Positions 22,046 to 35,961 of a DNA stretch of 64,000 nt are shown piece by piece. Below the pieces are notes generated by a model, which made no database searches, was not told the origin of the DNA, and was given only the letters and a program-made list of their open reading frames with translations. The stretch's first letter is position 1; each line of letters starts with the position of its first letter. Source of the stretch: Metellina segmentata (taxonomy: Eukaryota; Arthropoda; Arachnida; Araneae; Tetragnathidae); NCBI GenBank assembly GCA_947359465.1, contig OX375882.1, positions 57,313,709 to 57,377,708 on the forward strand, given 5' to 3'. The position numbers were made by a program, and so were the translations under genes.

Positions 22046-23290
22046 AAACATATCAAAGTTTCGGATATCTAAAGTTTGAACACCCGGTTTGGAATGCGAG
22101 GGGTGAGGGTAATTTAATTTTCTCTTCACTGATCCATTTAAAATGCTATCAGCGAGATTTAATCCGCCAAAATATCAGCCCCGCTGAGAACAGAAATAAA
22201 ATCAGAGACGGATCGCGATAAGGCCATTGAAAGCTACCCCTCTCGACCAAACGCTTTGCAAAAAAATAAAATAAACGGAAACTCTATCGAAGATTAAACG
22301 ACTGATACGAACTTTCCCACAGGAATATTCAAAAAGTAAGATTTCACTCCTCCCGAAATTAGCTCTCTGGATTCCGCCAGATCCAATCTGCTTTTCCCGG
22401 ATCACAAAGAAAACGGGAATCCGAAACCGAAAACTTTTTTTCGTCTGGCTGGCGGCTCGCTTTTTTCAGTGTCGCTTTTAGAACCAACACTGCGATTGTC
22501 ACCTTGATTCGGGAAAATAAAAACCGGAAATTTCCGGAGTTGCACCCCTCCTCGCAAATCCGTCTTCTGAACCCCTGGAAAATATATCAACCTGTTCTGT
22601 ATGCTTATCAACTAATCAGACAGTTGTGATTAAATGCTTCGTTATCCCGGTCTCGCTGATAACAAAAAACAAGCGGGGGAATTCCGGACCGTTCTCTGGA
22701 GATCGAGACTGAAAAAGATGACGTCGATATGATCACGTGACACACGGATTGGGGACGCTTACGAGGCATGAGGGATCTTGACGACAATTAGAGGAATTGG
22801 CAAATCGTTGCCACTTTTGGCAAAGTAGGACGTTTTGGTTTTCTTGAATTTCCTGATCAGGTTTTCACCGACGAGAGAAATATAATACAAATATTGACGA
22901 CCAGCTACAGGCTCAAGCCCAGCAAGGCTGGTCCTTTGTTTATGAATTCCCCAATTCCCTCTGACTATTTCCTTTTTTATCCCCTTCCGAACTAGAGTTC
23001 CCTAATTAAATTCAACCAGTCGAAACCGATAACAGATTAACGTATTGATCTGGAGAGTAAAGTGGAATTGTTGGTAAACCTGTTTGAAATCGAAGCAGCG
23101 TTTGAAAGTCAAACTGAAATAACTGCTTATTTTCATCAGTAAACTAACCAAAGTCGCATTTATTCAAATCCTATGCTGTATTATAACATTCATCACATTA
23201 TTTTAAACCATGTATCACGTATCAAATTTCAATAGTTATGGAATATATATAAAATAATAACCCCATAAATATACAGGCTTCTCGACCTTC
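22046..23290. other. GC-richer unique patch and spacer, no gene assigned
   Basis: 22130-22760 is clearly less AT-rich than its surroundings, with CG dinucleotides (GACGGATCGCGATAAGG, CTGGCGGCTCGC, GATGACGTCGATATGATCACGTGA). No open frame is convincing and it matches nothing else in the window. It could be a conserved non-coding or promoter-like segment or the worn edge of an unknown element. The rest is AT-rich. Confidence 0.4.
22877..22935. repeat. Dispersed repeat, inverted partner at 50365
   Basis: AATACAAATATTGACGACC, CAGGCTCAAGCCCAGCAAGG and CTGGTCC are the reverse complement of 50373-50425, about 85-90% identical over 50 bp. Family unknown. Confidence 0.75.
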
Positions 23291-23319
23291 ACGCTCTTCG
23301 AAAACATTGTTATTAAATA

Positions 23320-23800
23320 TTATAACAGATTGTTACATCGAAGCGAAAAAGGGATTTTTTGATAAGCCAACTTTGCGAGTTTGTAAATTCGAAGCAGTGT
23401 TTGAATGTCAACAGATTGTTGCATCGACGCGTAAAAGAGATTTGTTGATAAGCCAAATTCGCGAGTTTGTAAAATCGAAGCAGTGTTTGAAAGTCAACAG
23501 ATTGTTGCATCGATCTGACGTATAAAGGAAATTTGTTGATGAATCTAACTATGTGATTTTGTAAAATCGAAGCAGTGTTTGAAAGTCAACAGGTTGTTGC
23601 ATCGACGCGTAAAAGAGATTTGTTGATTATCCAACTTTGCGAGTTTGTAAAATCGTAGCAGTGTTTGAAAGTCAACAGATTGTTGCATCGATCTGACATA
23701 CAAGGAAATTTGTTGATGATCCTAACTATGTGAGTTTGTATATTCGAAACAGTGTTTGAATGCCAACAGATTGTTGCATCGATCTAACGAATAAGATATA
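23320..23800. repeat. About 88-bp minisatellite, six units
   Basis: CAGATTGTTGCATCGA-type anchors occur near 23328, 23411, 23499, 23588, 23676 and 23765. Each unit also has CGAAGCAGTGTTTGAAAGTC, GAGATTTGTTGAT and GCGAGTTTGTAAAAT. Units alternate between a CGACGCGTAAAAG and a CGATCTGACATA variant, hinting at a dimeric structure. Short frames on both strands are translations of the repeat. Confidence 0.9.
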
Positions 23801-24452
23801 ATTGTTTGTTAAATATCCTATCTAATTCCGTATGCATATCCAAACAATTTGAATATATATTAAATAACCACCAAGTGGTTTCTGGACTATCTTGTCGTTT
23901 GATAAGTGATTAATTCCTGATGCGCTGAAATACGCTGTGAAAGTGCAGGATGACCCAAAAGTTAATTTACTGCAAGACTGAACCACATAATAAAAAACAT
24001 AAGAATTGACTTGTTCCAGCTCACTAAGAAATTTAACCTACAAAACGCTTCTAGAAATTTCAAATGTGCTAGTTCTATTTTAAGCCCTCTAAGAATATAT
24101 CCACTCTCTCTGTAACCTTAAGTCTTCCCTTTATGATTTCTATCCAGAACCGTCTACATTCGTAATAGAATAGTTAAAAGGATTCTTTCAACAAAGAGAT
24201 GTGGTTATTTAGACATTACGTGTTTATTGTAAAGAAGAAGTAGTACTACGCATTCACTACTTGTATTCAAATAATGGTCAGTGTTTATAAAATACATCGA
24301 TTTAATTGTGCTTAATATTAGTATCACTATGAACGTGTTCAGGTGAATTAAAAGAGCAGCAGAATGTATCGAAAAATCAAACTGGAGTTGCATTTCTCAT
24401 AATACATTTTTTTGTCCGTTATAAAAATGAATGAAAAATGTGAGCTCCAATT
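23801..24452. other. AT-rich spacer, nothing recognised
   Basis: No gene or repeat supported. Confidence 0.4.
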
Positions 24453-25636
24453 TCTCTCTATATTAAAAAAAGTTACCGCAGCTTCCACCACAGGATTGGA
24501 AACTCGCTTTTCTAGCTCGATTCTTAGACGGTTTCCGAGAAAGTACGGATCAAAAAACGATTAACATGGTTTGTTCAAAATTGCACAGGGAACAAGACGG
24601 ACACGATTTTTTTCCTATGTGGTTATTAGTTTAGGGTGCATTAAGTGTAGAAGTCGAAAAAAGCGAAATTTTTAATGCGAGTGAGGTAAAGCAAGCACAA
24701 ATTTTCAGTCTTCAACCGTGAGGTTTTTCTAGAGTTCCTCTAAACGTATATTGTTAAAGAATGCTGACGTTTTTTAGAAATTTCAGTTTGGTTCCTGAAA
24801 ATAATTTTTTGAAATTCGAGAAAAATCGGAACATTTTCGTTACTTATTTGTTAAAACTGTTATACCCCCCCCCTATAGCTTATTACTAATACTTTTTAAA
24901 TTTGAAAACATTACGGAACATTACGGAAAACCTTAGAATGTACTCTTTCATACTGTATAATTATATTTGAAATTTGTGTATTAATAAATTCGATGCTATT
25001 AAAAGTTGGTAATACAAATTTCGTATTTTTTAGATTATAATTTCCGATACAAAACTAAAACTTTCATATCAATCGCTTGGCTCTATTATATTTTTAAATT
25101 TGAAAACATTGTTGGAAACTTTAGAATCCATTCTTTCTTCTGATATAATTATTTATAAATAAATTCGATGCCATGAAAAGTATAATTTCGCGATTGTGTA
25201 CAAATTGCTCATCGTGGCCCTATAGCGTACATTTTACTTCACGGAAATGAAAGGAAATTCTTTTACGGATTTACCAGATATAAAATTCATCGTAGCAACA
25301 ATTACCAAAGCTACTATTTTTTTTATTTGGCAGTTGAAACCTCGGAGCGGAAAGTCGCTTTTTTCGCTCTATTCTCAAACGGTTGCTTGAGAAAGTACAG
25401 ATCTGAAAACTACGAGATTAACCTGGTTTATTCAAAATTGTACAGGAAACATTATGGAGAAGGTTTTATATATATGCGACTATTAGTTTAGAGTGCATTA
25501 AATGTTTTAAATTAAAAAAAGTAAAATCTTTTCCGAAAGGAGTGTTGGTTTGCTTCGAAAACCAAAAACCAAATGGGATTGCGTGGCAATCACCAGAGGT
25601 TGGCGAGCGTAGGTGAGCATGGACGTACACCTCTAA
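24453..25636 (+). mobile_element. Non-autonomous Helitron-like element, copy 2
   Basis: It begins with the same TCTCTCTATATTAAAAAAAG as the copy at 6536 and shares the body (ATTCTTAGACGGTTTCC, GAGAAAGTAC, TATTAGTTTAGGGTGCATTA). It ends CTAA before a T. The 3' hairpins have decayed (GTTTGCTTCGAAAACC and GGGATTGCGTGGCAATC are imperfect), unlike those of copy 1. A duplicated head segment recurs near 25350-25500. No coding sequence. Confidence 0.75.
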
Positions 25637-25711
25637 TATAATTAAATTAATATATAAATATTATATATATATTATATAGTATAAATATTATATTATATAC
25701 ATTTATATATA

Positions 25712-25760
<49 letters not shown>

Positions 25761-25830
25761 AAATATTATATTATATACATTTATATATAAATATTAATAT
25801 ATAATTATATATAAATAGTACCCTACAATA
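25637..25830. repeat. AT microsatellite
   Basis: Blocks of (TA)n are mixed with a repeated ATTATATACATTTATATATA segment, starting directly at the Helitron-like 3' end. Confidence 0.95.
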
Positions 25831-27178
25831 AATAAAAGAGGCAAAAGTTCTTCCAAAAAAGGGCAAATACTTGGCGCATCACCAAATTAAAAATAGGTGA
25901 GTGTAACACTGCCTAAAAGTACCACTAATATTGAGTCTAAATGTTACGGAATGAATTGAGTCCAGTTTCTAATCATTAAACGAAGTTACAAAGTCTAGCA
26001 CATTGACAAAGAATATTATTTGAGGTTCAAAGAAAAAACGCAAATGTTTGATCAACTGTTAGAGTAGCTGGAAGGTAATGGTATACATAATAATTTAGAG
26101 AGGATGATAAGAGGATTAATTGTATACCTTTAGTTGTGATAAAATACTTCCAAGTAGAGAGTGTTTACGCCAAGCATATAGATCAGACAAACTTTATTTT
26201 ACATTCCGACAGGGCCTATCCTTGTCAGGATTAACAGGATTAGTAATCTCCCTAGTGAGTTTATCATCTGCTTCTTAAACTCACAGTGCTGACTTTTGTT
26301 GTCGGACAACACTGTTGGCTTTAGTTTTTGGTTAGATAATGGTTATTTGGAAATTTCATTTGTGTTGTTGCTAGTCTCGATTTCGGGTGGCCTGAATATC
26401 GATAATTTGCATATGTTCTTTCTGCACTTCTTATGCTGTAGATCTAGATTCACAGCCATTCCTGGGTGGGTCTTGGAAGCAAGCAGCGCAGTGGAGTGAT
26501 ATTGTGAGGGGACACTCTAAGGAATATAGCATTGGTATTCGCTCTAAAGCATCGGTTGGTCTGAGATAATCCGAATCTGTGGATATAGCTGGTGAGTTGG
26601 CCATGACCAGTGACATACTGTAATAAACATCTGTCTCTGATTAGGGTACCTGTGAGTACGAAGGCGAGCAGTTGAATTCACATCGAATTGAAACAGTATA
26701 AAGGGGTTGTTATCTATGGACCGGAATCAATCCAGGAGACAACATCTCGTAATTGTGAATTACGGTCAGATGACTACGTCAACAGTTGAGGTAGAAACGT
26801 TTGGGAAGAGATCACGTGTTGAGGAAGCCTGTGTTTTCTATCTTAGTTGTCACAGTTTGAGAACTTTACATGGGGGGTGAATGTATTTTATACGTATTGA
26901 CCGTATTTTCTACACGCTTCGAATAAAAGTTTCAACGAGGAAAGTGTTGTCCTACACATAATAAATCGAATAAAAAATTAAGTATTAATATTAACTTTAC
27001 ACTAAAAAGTTTCGTATTTCTCTATAATGGGAAGGAAATTCTTAAAAGGCGAGCAATGTATGTAGTGTTTTAGAAAAAATTATACTGCCTCAGAGATCCC
27101 AAAAAATCCATCGTTTTGTGAATTGAATCCGGTTGTTTTAATTTGTAATCTTGAGTAATAAAAAGGGATGGTATAGAG
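25831..27178. other. Spacer containing a SINE scrap
   Basis: At 26705-26797 a minus-strand SINE scrap is visible (GGACCGGAATCAATCC, GACAACATCTCGTAATT, ACGGTCAGATGAC). 26156-26640 is less AT-rich and unidentified, with short frames on both strands that do not match a family I know. Nothing else supported. Confidence 0.45.
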
Positions 27179-27203
27179 CAGAGTTTCTCAAACTGTGCTC
27201 CGC
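27179..27203 (+). mobile_element. Candidate left terminal repeat of a hAT element
   Basis: CAGAGTTTCTCAAACTGTGC followed by TCCGC is typical of the ends of some animal hAT transposons. A hAT-type BED finger remnant in the same orientation lies 1.4 kb downstream. I did not find a matching right end or 8-bp duplication. Confidence 0.5.
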
Positions 27204-28612
27204 AAAACGATTACAGTTATATGCAAAAAGGTAGGACATATTTAAAATTAAAAATATTTTTATTAAACAAATTTTAAAGATTATAACTAAAGATATCTTT
27301 TAGGAAAAAATGGGACAAAAATATTTGAATTTTTTTACCTTTTGTGCTCTTGGTGTGTAAGAAAAAAAATCGAGTATAAATCATTTATCACCGATCAGGT
27401 GAAACATTGACTACATAAAAAGGTAGTCTGCATTCAATGTGTCACTTTCTCGTCTACCAGTCGACAAAACAAATTTACGTCAAAAGGCAAAACCAGACAA
27501 CACGGAGCCAGACAGAGGCTAAACTCACTGTATCCACGTTTGCAGAAGTAATTAGAAGCTTCGACACCTTTCCAGAATTATAGGAAATTTTTTTTTATTC
27601 GATATAAAGCTGGTGGTTTACTCACTTCTCAAATCAGTTACATTTTAGTCAACATTCAGTCAAGAACCGACAAATTATAAAGTTCATTATATGTAATGTA
27701 TTATTTAAAAAATAAATTATGTGTATCTTTCTCAGATTTTTTGTTTTGATGATAAAATATCTGTCTTGGTGAGGTTTCTTCAAGTACTAAATTAGTGATA
27801 CCTGGAATAACGTTGATTTTCTTTCAATGGATTGCTGGCTGGAGACGTGGTCCTTAAAAAACATCAAAACTTTTGCCATGCCAATTGGAATAGACGTGGA
27901 AGCATCAACATCTAAGTGGTATGTACTCGTTTTGTTTTATTCGATGTTTGATGGGATACAGCACCCAAAATATATTAAGATATTTAGCTCTTATTTAAAA
28001 AAAAACCGTATTAAATTTTTTTAAATATAAAGTCATGGCTGCAGACTAAAGCAAACATTCCATAGTCGAAAAATTAAAAGAAATAAACAAAATTTTTATA
28101 TTTATTTAAGCTTTAGTTTTGTTAGTTTTTCATTTTTTATACATAATAAAGAAAAAATTACATCTTTAAATTAAATATTCTTAAAAAAGTAAAAATTTAT
28201 TTTATTTTATGTTTTAAGAAAAAAAACATTAATTTTTGTTTGTAGATGAATTTTTAATTACATAATTTATAATACCTTAAATTGTAAAATAAAAAAAAAG
28301 TTGAGAATTGTTGGTTATTTATAATTCGTTGTTTTGTTTCTTCTCAGGCATATGAAAACTATATGCCCTGTCCATTTTCGTACATCTAGTTTTACAATTT
28401 GTTGACTCTATCGTTCCCATATCAAAATGGTGAAACTCATTATGATATTTTAAAGTCTGGAAAAATTAGAATCCCTGAAAATAAAATTTTACTATTCACG
28501 TATACGATTTTGCATTATAGGATTTTTTTAGATGCAATATCTTACTTAAACTTACTGAATTTATGATGTAGTTATATATACAGCTAATGTTCATATTACT
28601 TTCTAATTATAG
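27204..28612. other. AT-rich, possible 5' part or intron of the decayed hAT element
   Basis: No coding sequence recognised. A possible 3' splice site (TTACTTTCTAATTATAG) ends at 28612, just before the coding remnant. Confidence 0.35.
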
Positions 28613-28990
28613 TCCGGAAGAAGATAGAGGTGATACTGCTTCTGTACAAGCTAGTTTTTCGAATGAATCATTGACTGTGGATGCAGCAGAACTTCTTGAA
28701 ATATCGAACAAGTTGCATAGCTCTACTTCCTCGGATAAAAGTTCCACAATTAAAAAAATTTTAAAACAAAAGTATCATGATTCTTATCTGGTTATTGGGT
28801 TTGCTTAGAACACCGATAATAAACCTTAGTGCGTAATTTGTGGCAAAGTATTGCCGAACAGTTCCATGTTTCCAGCAAAAATGTGTCGTCATTTTGAGGG
28901 TATCCATCCAGAATGCAAGGATAATCAACTGATTTTTCAGAAGAAAGTATATTGAACTCAGGAAAGTCCAGAAATGTATAATCCAATTTA
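28613..28990 (+). pseudogene. BED zinc-finger region of a hAT-family transposase, broken
   Basis: After the splice-acceptor-like site the frame reads through an acidic, Ser-rich stretch, then TIKKILKQKYHDSYLVIGFA, a stop, NTDNKP, a second stop, and CVICGKVLPNSSMFPAKMCR followed by HFEGIHPECKDNQ. The C-x2-C and H-x4-H pattern is a BED zinc finger, and the arrangement resembles the N-terminus of ZBED5/FAM200-like proteins, which derive from hAT transposases. The two in-frame stops, and a third soon after, show it is dead. The catalytic and dimerisation domains expected downstream could not be found. Family call is by recall of motifs. Confidence 0.7.
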
Positions 28991-31900
28991 GAATTTTTAT
29001 AATATCTCAAATGACAAACTTTAATTCAAATAAATACATCTTTTATATATCTGCCATGAATACTGATATATACTATAGTCCAAAAAATATACATTTTCTG
29101 CAACAACTATTACTCTATAAAAATTGTTTGCATACCAAAATTAACTTCTTACGTTTATTCTAATGATACTGTTTCAATACAAGTAATATCTGTCTGAAAT
29201 TAAAAATATGTCTCAATTTTAAAAATCCAATTATTCGAAATTATTTTTTTCACCAGTGCTTAAAATCTAAATATGTTTCCCTGAATTTCAAAGCGAATGA
29301 TGTAAAATGGTTCATACAGAATGGCATTTAGTTTAGAAAAAGAAGTGATGTCTACATGAAAGTGCGTTTGAACACTAATGTCAAAAACAACGAGCTTAAT
29401 TTTATAAGGACCTAAGAGAACTGGGAAAATGTCCGCATTGTAAACATTTCAACGAAAAAATAAATCAGTTAATGTAGTTACTGTGCTGGATAAAATGCAG
29501 ATTATAGATGGAATTACAGGTAAGATAATAATTCAAAATATAACATGAAAGCATAGCTAACTATAAAAAAGAAATACTGCATAACTATATTAACTAGTAT
29601 AACAATAACCGGATCTCCCAAGAACGCTTTTCTATGCTGCAAACAGCAAATGAATGCTAAAATAATAAAACTAAGTACGAACAATGATGCTGTCAAAGAA
29701 AAATACATAACGAGAATAAATATTTTCAGATAAATTAATTCACAAATGGAAATTTAGTGCTTGAAACACGTTTGAAATTAATTGGATGCAAATTTCGTGC
29801 ATCAAACAGTAATCTCAATATAACATCAAGCATTCTTGAGGGAATTACTCACTTGATCAAAGAAAAAGTATTTGAATGTTTATTAAGTGTAATATGTAAC
29901 CCATCGATCACAAACATGAAAGTATATAAGAGATAGCTGATAATATGAGTAATGTCAAATTTTAGGTTTAATCCTATAATTCATCAAAAATATATCAATG
30001 TATTTTCCCTAATTGTTAAATTCAAACATGACTTCTACTAGAATCGCCTTACTTAAAAAGATTTGTAGGTGTCGAGGCTATTGATTTGCAACGATTTGCG
30101 TTTCAATGATTCTAGATTGCTGTAAATGCTGTTTCCTTACATCTGTACCGTGATAGTAGTGAAAACAACTTCAAACAGTTTTGGTGAGACCCGATGATGA
30201 TATGTAACGCTTTAAAATTGTACTCGAAAGTGAAACCATGAAAAAAAAAACATGAATATTTCGATAAATAATTTTTAAGAAAAATAATATATGCGTTTAT
30301 ATGGGAAATAATAAGAACATAACCTTTAAAGGCTCAAGGTGCAAAGAATAGAGGTAGGCATTTCAAAATTCTATTAAAATTTTATTTTTCGATGGGTTCT
30401 TGTCAAATTTAGATGTTTCCTAGCATGGGTGTTATATATTTAAAAGTAAATTACGTTAAAGGATGTATTATTTGAAAAATTATGCTTACGAACAAAATGT
30501 AATAGTCAATTTTGTCAAAGTGTTGTCCTCAGTTACACAGTATATTTTGAAAGCTAATTACTCTACATTAATGAAACTTTTCAAACTTATAATAGAACAA
30601 CAATTACCTACATATTGATATACAACTATAATTATCGGTTCACAAAAATTTTATTAATGGGTTAGAAATGTTTGAATCATGTCTTGTAAGTGTATTATTG
30701 TAAACAAAAATGGAAATTTTATGCGAAAATTTTAAGAATAGATAGCTTTAAGCGTAATGGGGTTCTATAATTTTTATACTCAAAATTAATTATTGAAGAC
30801 TAGTTAGCTTTTGAACTATATTGCGAACCGCAAAAAAATCCTTGTCAAATATTGATTATTTAATTTTTCTTCATAAAAATAAAAGTCAAATGGTAGTAGC
30901 TTTTAAGGTTAGTAATTCATTTTTAAATGTAACATTCATATTATAATAAACCTAATTTTGAAAATATTTCATTAAATATACATTTTCCGCAGCTTAAGAA
31001 ACTTTTACCTCTTTCACTGAAACAGGCTATTTAAGTGTCTCTTAACGGAAAAATGAAGAAAATTATGTAATTTTGCAATATATTATTTCTTCCATTCAGT
31101 CTTTTAATTCTTGTCAGAAGTTTATATTTAGAAACTTTAAAATAAATTTCAAAAATATATATCGAGAGTTAGGAATTTACAAAGAAATGAAATTTGAAAT
31201 TGGTAAACAATTTTGACATTATATTTATTCAAAATAGCATATTTTTTCCTTACTAAGTTATTAAATTTTATTTGGAGAAATAGAAAATGTCATAGCTAAC
31301 GTAGCAAGTTTAATTCGTATGTGATTAAAATTAAAGAAGCCTTAAGATGTTAAAATAGCATCTACAAGAAATTGATCGTTAAAAAATGCTATTTCTTAAA
31401 TCTTATAGAAACAAGATGAGGAGAGACGAGTAGGTATGTAATTCACATACCAATGTTCTGGAAAACGAAGTATGTAAGTTATGAACACACGTGAATAAAG
31501 ATTTACTTTTTTTGAAATAAAAATTTTCTTTTGACAAGTTTTTCATTGTTGGCAAACTTTTAGCATAACTACGTTTAAATTCAGGATAGTTGAGGACAAC
31601 TTTGAGTATAATTTACATGGCCTCAAATATCAATTATTGTAACACAATTTAAAAATATATTCATAATGAGGATTTTTTTTTAATATAGAAAATAAAAAAA
31701 TACGATGGAAAGTATCTTTTTTTTTTTTACTTTTACAGCCCGAAAAGGTAAAATAAAAAAAATTCACGTTCGCACTATTTACTTCATCTCAAAAACGCTA
31801 GTTTTCCTTCGCCGCTTCTTGTGACGTCACTGTGCCCCATGACGGTCTGTTTACTTTGATAGCGACGTTGAAATAGCAAGCGGTATATCTTTCTTATTGA

Positions 31901-32766
31901 TCTAAAAAGGATTTGTATTAAACCGAATAAGATTTCGAAATGTCTACAAATAATGCAAGTTAAAATGAATCGATAGTTAATACATAATTATAAAATAATA
32001 CATAATTATAATAAATTATAAATAATTTTGAATAAACATCAAAAACAAACAGCAATACAAAATAGCAAGAAGACATTTTTAAATTGATTGTTTAAAAAAT
32101 AAAAGAGCAAGCAATGTGAAATTTCAACGCGCAGTGACCAAAACTGTGTTTAAAGGTTATTGAATGTCGTGAGAATAATAGTTTTAAGTACCAAAAACAA
32201 ATTTTTCCAAACATTTGTCAAATTTTCAAACTCGAAATTCTGCCTGAATTTAAATTTTTCTTGTTTTATTAATTTAATTATTCTATTTACTAATTTTATG
32301 TAAAAATGAACTTGTAAGAATAGAAGCTGTTAATCATATAAAGAATCTTTAAACAATAGAACAACTAATCATCTTAAAAATATTCTTGCAAAATAAGTAC
32401 CAACTTCGTTAAAATTCATTTCCAAATTTCTAATTAAACTTTTTCGGATTAGCAACGTTAGTAAAATTACTTAAACTACATTTTCTACATGTTATTATAT
32501 TATAATTGTATATAGAAAATATATTTTATTTGGTTGTTATTCAAACAAATATTTTTTCACTTACAAAGTAGTTTTGGCATTAAACTTAACTGACGGAAGT
32601 TAATCCATAAGGTAAATACTGTATATATAATTAATTAAAACTATTAATTAAAATGATAAAATAGCTCATAAAATTCAATTTCATAATTCAATTATAACTG
32701 AACATTTATGGAAATTTCATAGGTGTTGACATTCTCTAATGAAAATGAAATTCACGTAGTTTAACT
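28991..32766. other. Long AT-rich stretch, no gene recognised
   Basis: About 3.8 kb of very AT-rich sequence with only short chance frames. It may include worn hAT sequence in the first kilobase. 31800-31870 is a GC-richer patch with a TGTGACGTCACTG palindrome core (TGACGTCA, a CREB-type site in animals), but no gene is attached to it. Confidence 0.45.
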
Positions 32767-33025
32767 TTAACCCTGTAAGTATGTTGACGATATATCTCGT
32801 CTATAAAGATCTGACCAATTTTGCTAGTGATAAGTTATCTCGTTATCAAGATATCGCCTATTTTTTTGTGATAACAAGATCAAGATCTGAACAGTTTTGA
32901 TTCCTAATGACGCGATATCTTGTCTATCTAGATCTGACATATTCGATAATGACGAGATATCTCGTCTATCAAAATCTAGATATTTTTGCAAATGATGAGA
33001 TAACTCGTATTCCAAGATCTTGTCA
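32767..33025. repeat. Palindrome-module repeat, five degraded units
   Basis: TTAACCCT at 32767-32774 resembles the end of the TTAA elements elsewhere. It is followed by GACGATATATCTCGTC, AAGTTATCTCGTTATC, GACGCGATATCTTGTC, GACGAGATATCTCGTC and GATGAGATAACTCGT at intervals of about 50-60 bp, each followed by a TATCAAGATCTGA-like spacer. The right end is unclear. Confidence 0.75.
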
Positions 33026-35950
33026 TCGTTGAGACAAAAACTAGCTGTGTTATGAGTCTGATAAGAATGATTGTGATATAATATCTTAAAGTTGATTGAA
33101 TTCTATCAGTCAATAGTCAAGTTGATTTCGGAAAGACTTAATACAATTAATTAATTAAATATCCAAGTACCAAAATTGGTCAAACTGGCAATAGATAAAT
33201 GGGTTATAAGATATTTGGCCAGAGGTTGTAATCAATTCTGTTGAAAATATATATCTTATTACTATTTAACATAATATTTCTAGTATATTTTACTACTTCT
33301 TGATTTTACCCGAAACTATTTTCTTATGGACAAAATTGGGCCGACTGGGTGAAACGCGGTGACATTTTCTTGAATCATATTTTTCTGAACTGAACTATTT
33401 GAAATCAAACTGTTTGGGAAGGGAATATAGTTGTGTAACTGAATTTTTTTCACATCAATAATCTCTACATCATGGATTGAAAAAGTGTCCCTCTATTATT
33501 TCTAAGTCATTCTACATCGACTGATTTTTGAGAACTACTGAATTTTAAAAAGCAATAAATTAAAAGGGATTTGCCAAATCCGCGACTCAAAATGCACTAG
33601 GCCAATTTGCAATATGCATTCATACAAACTCGCTTCAGTTTTTAAAGAATCCCCTCCAATTAAATCTGGGCACTTACTGAAATACGGAGTGAGTTTATTC
33701 AAAGTTTTTCGTAAAATATCTATAAACACAAGTCATCAATTTTGTATGAGACCACAAGAGACTGCCATAAGACTTAAGTTGTGCGGTTTATTAAACTTTT
33801 TAGAATGTTATCTAAGTTTGAACTAAGTTTTATCTAAGTTAAGTGTCTTATTAATGATGGAAGGTTCAACGGAAGATTGTTTATATCAATTTAATACCAA
33901 TTATTTTTATGTACAACACTGATAGATAAGAAAGACCTTTTTCCAATTTCTATAGTTGCATGTCTGCATTAGATTGTATTTTGAATTTATACTAACTATA
34001 TAAGAATAATCCGAAACTATTTTTATAAAATTTCAAAGAGTCACGAAGTATTAAATTCAAATTGTTTAGCATTTCATAATCTAAATTTTAAGCCTTTTCG
34101 GGAGGATTACTCTTTCATGACGAAATGAGAAATGTAATTTTATAAGCAGATTATGTGAAAACCTTAATCGTTAGATTAATATGCCACACATGGATTTGAA
34201 TTAAAGTACTTATTGTTCATTGGTATCAAATTAGCTTGTTTATGCAAGTGGTTAAAATAAGCCTTGTTTCACTTTGAAAAGAATTGATTTTTCAAAATTT
34301 CATGTCAACGTGGTTAATTTACATTTTTTTTTGCAGTTTCTGCAATAATAGCTTTTGAAATATGTTTCAATACGTGAACTGTACACTTATTTACACCTAA
34401 TTTAGGTACCGAGCACAATGTTAAAGCTATTAGTTTAATGTGTACAATTTTTACATCTCAGATAGCTTACAGAAAGAAAAATTAAAATGCATATTTGAGT
34501 TCAGATAGATCTTTATATTGGAGTCATCGTTAAAAGTAGTGTAAATACGGTTTACAAATATGCTCAAACTTTAATCTTTGCTAAAATTAACTAGAATTTT
34601 ATTCTCAAAAAGACCTACATTGTTATTTTATAATAAAATGTAGAATAATTTAAAGTAATGACATTAAAATGCTTTGTGTGAAAACACCGAAGGGAATTTC
34701 ATTTACACATGAATTGTGATAAAAGTAATAAAAATGTTAGTCGCAATCGACTGCAATTTTTTAAATATACTATTTGTAGCTAAACCTGCCATGCGTTTAT
34801 AGCATGAAATTTGCTGCATATATTAGATTAAAGCACGAAATATCTCCGAAGACAGTTTTTGAAAATGAAGTGGCAATAGGAGAATGTAACTGAGGCGATA
34901 AGTTAAAATAATTCCATAGCGTATATGAGAGCGTTAAACGATCTTTAATTTTTAAAAATGGTAACTAGTATTTTTCCTTTAGAAAGGAATTTACGAAGAT
35001 TAAATTGCATAGAAATATACCACTTGTTATATAACCAAAAGACTTAGGATTAACTTCCACCAGAAAAAAAAATTTTGAAACTCCGTTAAGCACTGAGACC
35101 AAAAGCAAAAACAGAGATACGTATTCGATTTTAAAATAATCCATTTAGGACAAAATGGTTTTTAAGAAAATTTGGTCACATCTCATTGTTGGTCGCGTAT
35201 CAATTCTACTCTATTCATCAAGTCAAAATATATGCTTTATTCTTTTATTTGACAATAAATGAAATTACAAACTCAATTAATATGAACGGTAACATTTTAA
35301 CGATAAAAAAAATATCACTGCATTAAATTAAAAATTTCAATACTTTCCAGAACGAATAAAAGAATGAACTTGGTTTGGCAAATCAGTCATGTAATTAAAT
35401 AAAAAACGAAAACTATAAATATAGTTTTAAACGTATTCACCCAGTTCTTGTTTAATATTATAAATAATACATTAATAATAAAAAATTCTTTAAGTAAATA
35501 AAGATGACATAAATAAAACTATAATTTATAAAAAAAAGGCCTTTTTGTTTTATTTCAAAAATAATTTAACAAATTATCTTTAAAAAACATGAAAAAAGCG
35601 TTACCCGAATGAAAATTTTAGAATATACTCAATTTAAAATATTTGCATTTTTGTAACTTAAAATTTAATAGTTACACATTTTATTTTTTTAAACACATAC
35701 TAAACCTTAGGAAAAGCACAATTGTTTCAAATACTAATATTAATGAATTTTCATTAAAAATACTTCAATGCCTTCATATTTAATAAGTGATTACTGTATT
35801 AAATATCCAATAACGAAGAGATAAAGTATCAAATACAACAAATATATAAGTGATTACTGTACACATAAAAAATATTTTCATAAAATGGTCACATTTCTAG
35901 AAGTTAATTGATTTAATTTCTTGTTACTGAGATGAAATTACTGAAATCAA
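33026..35950. other. Long AT-rich stretch, no gene recognised
   Basis: Only short frames occur. 33535-33826 has overlapping frames on both strands without family resemblance. No repeat found by eye. Confidence 0.45.
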
Positions 35951-35961
35951 GTGAGCATTTT

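Noticed and set aside
31835..31850. CREB-type promoter at TGACGTCA
   Set aside because: A single 8-bp motif without a gene or initiation signal is not enough.
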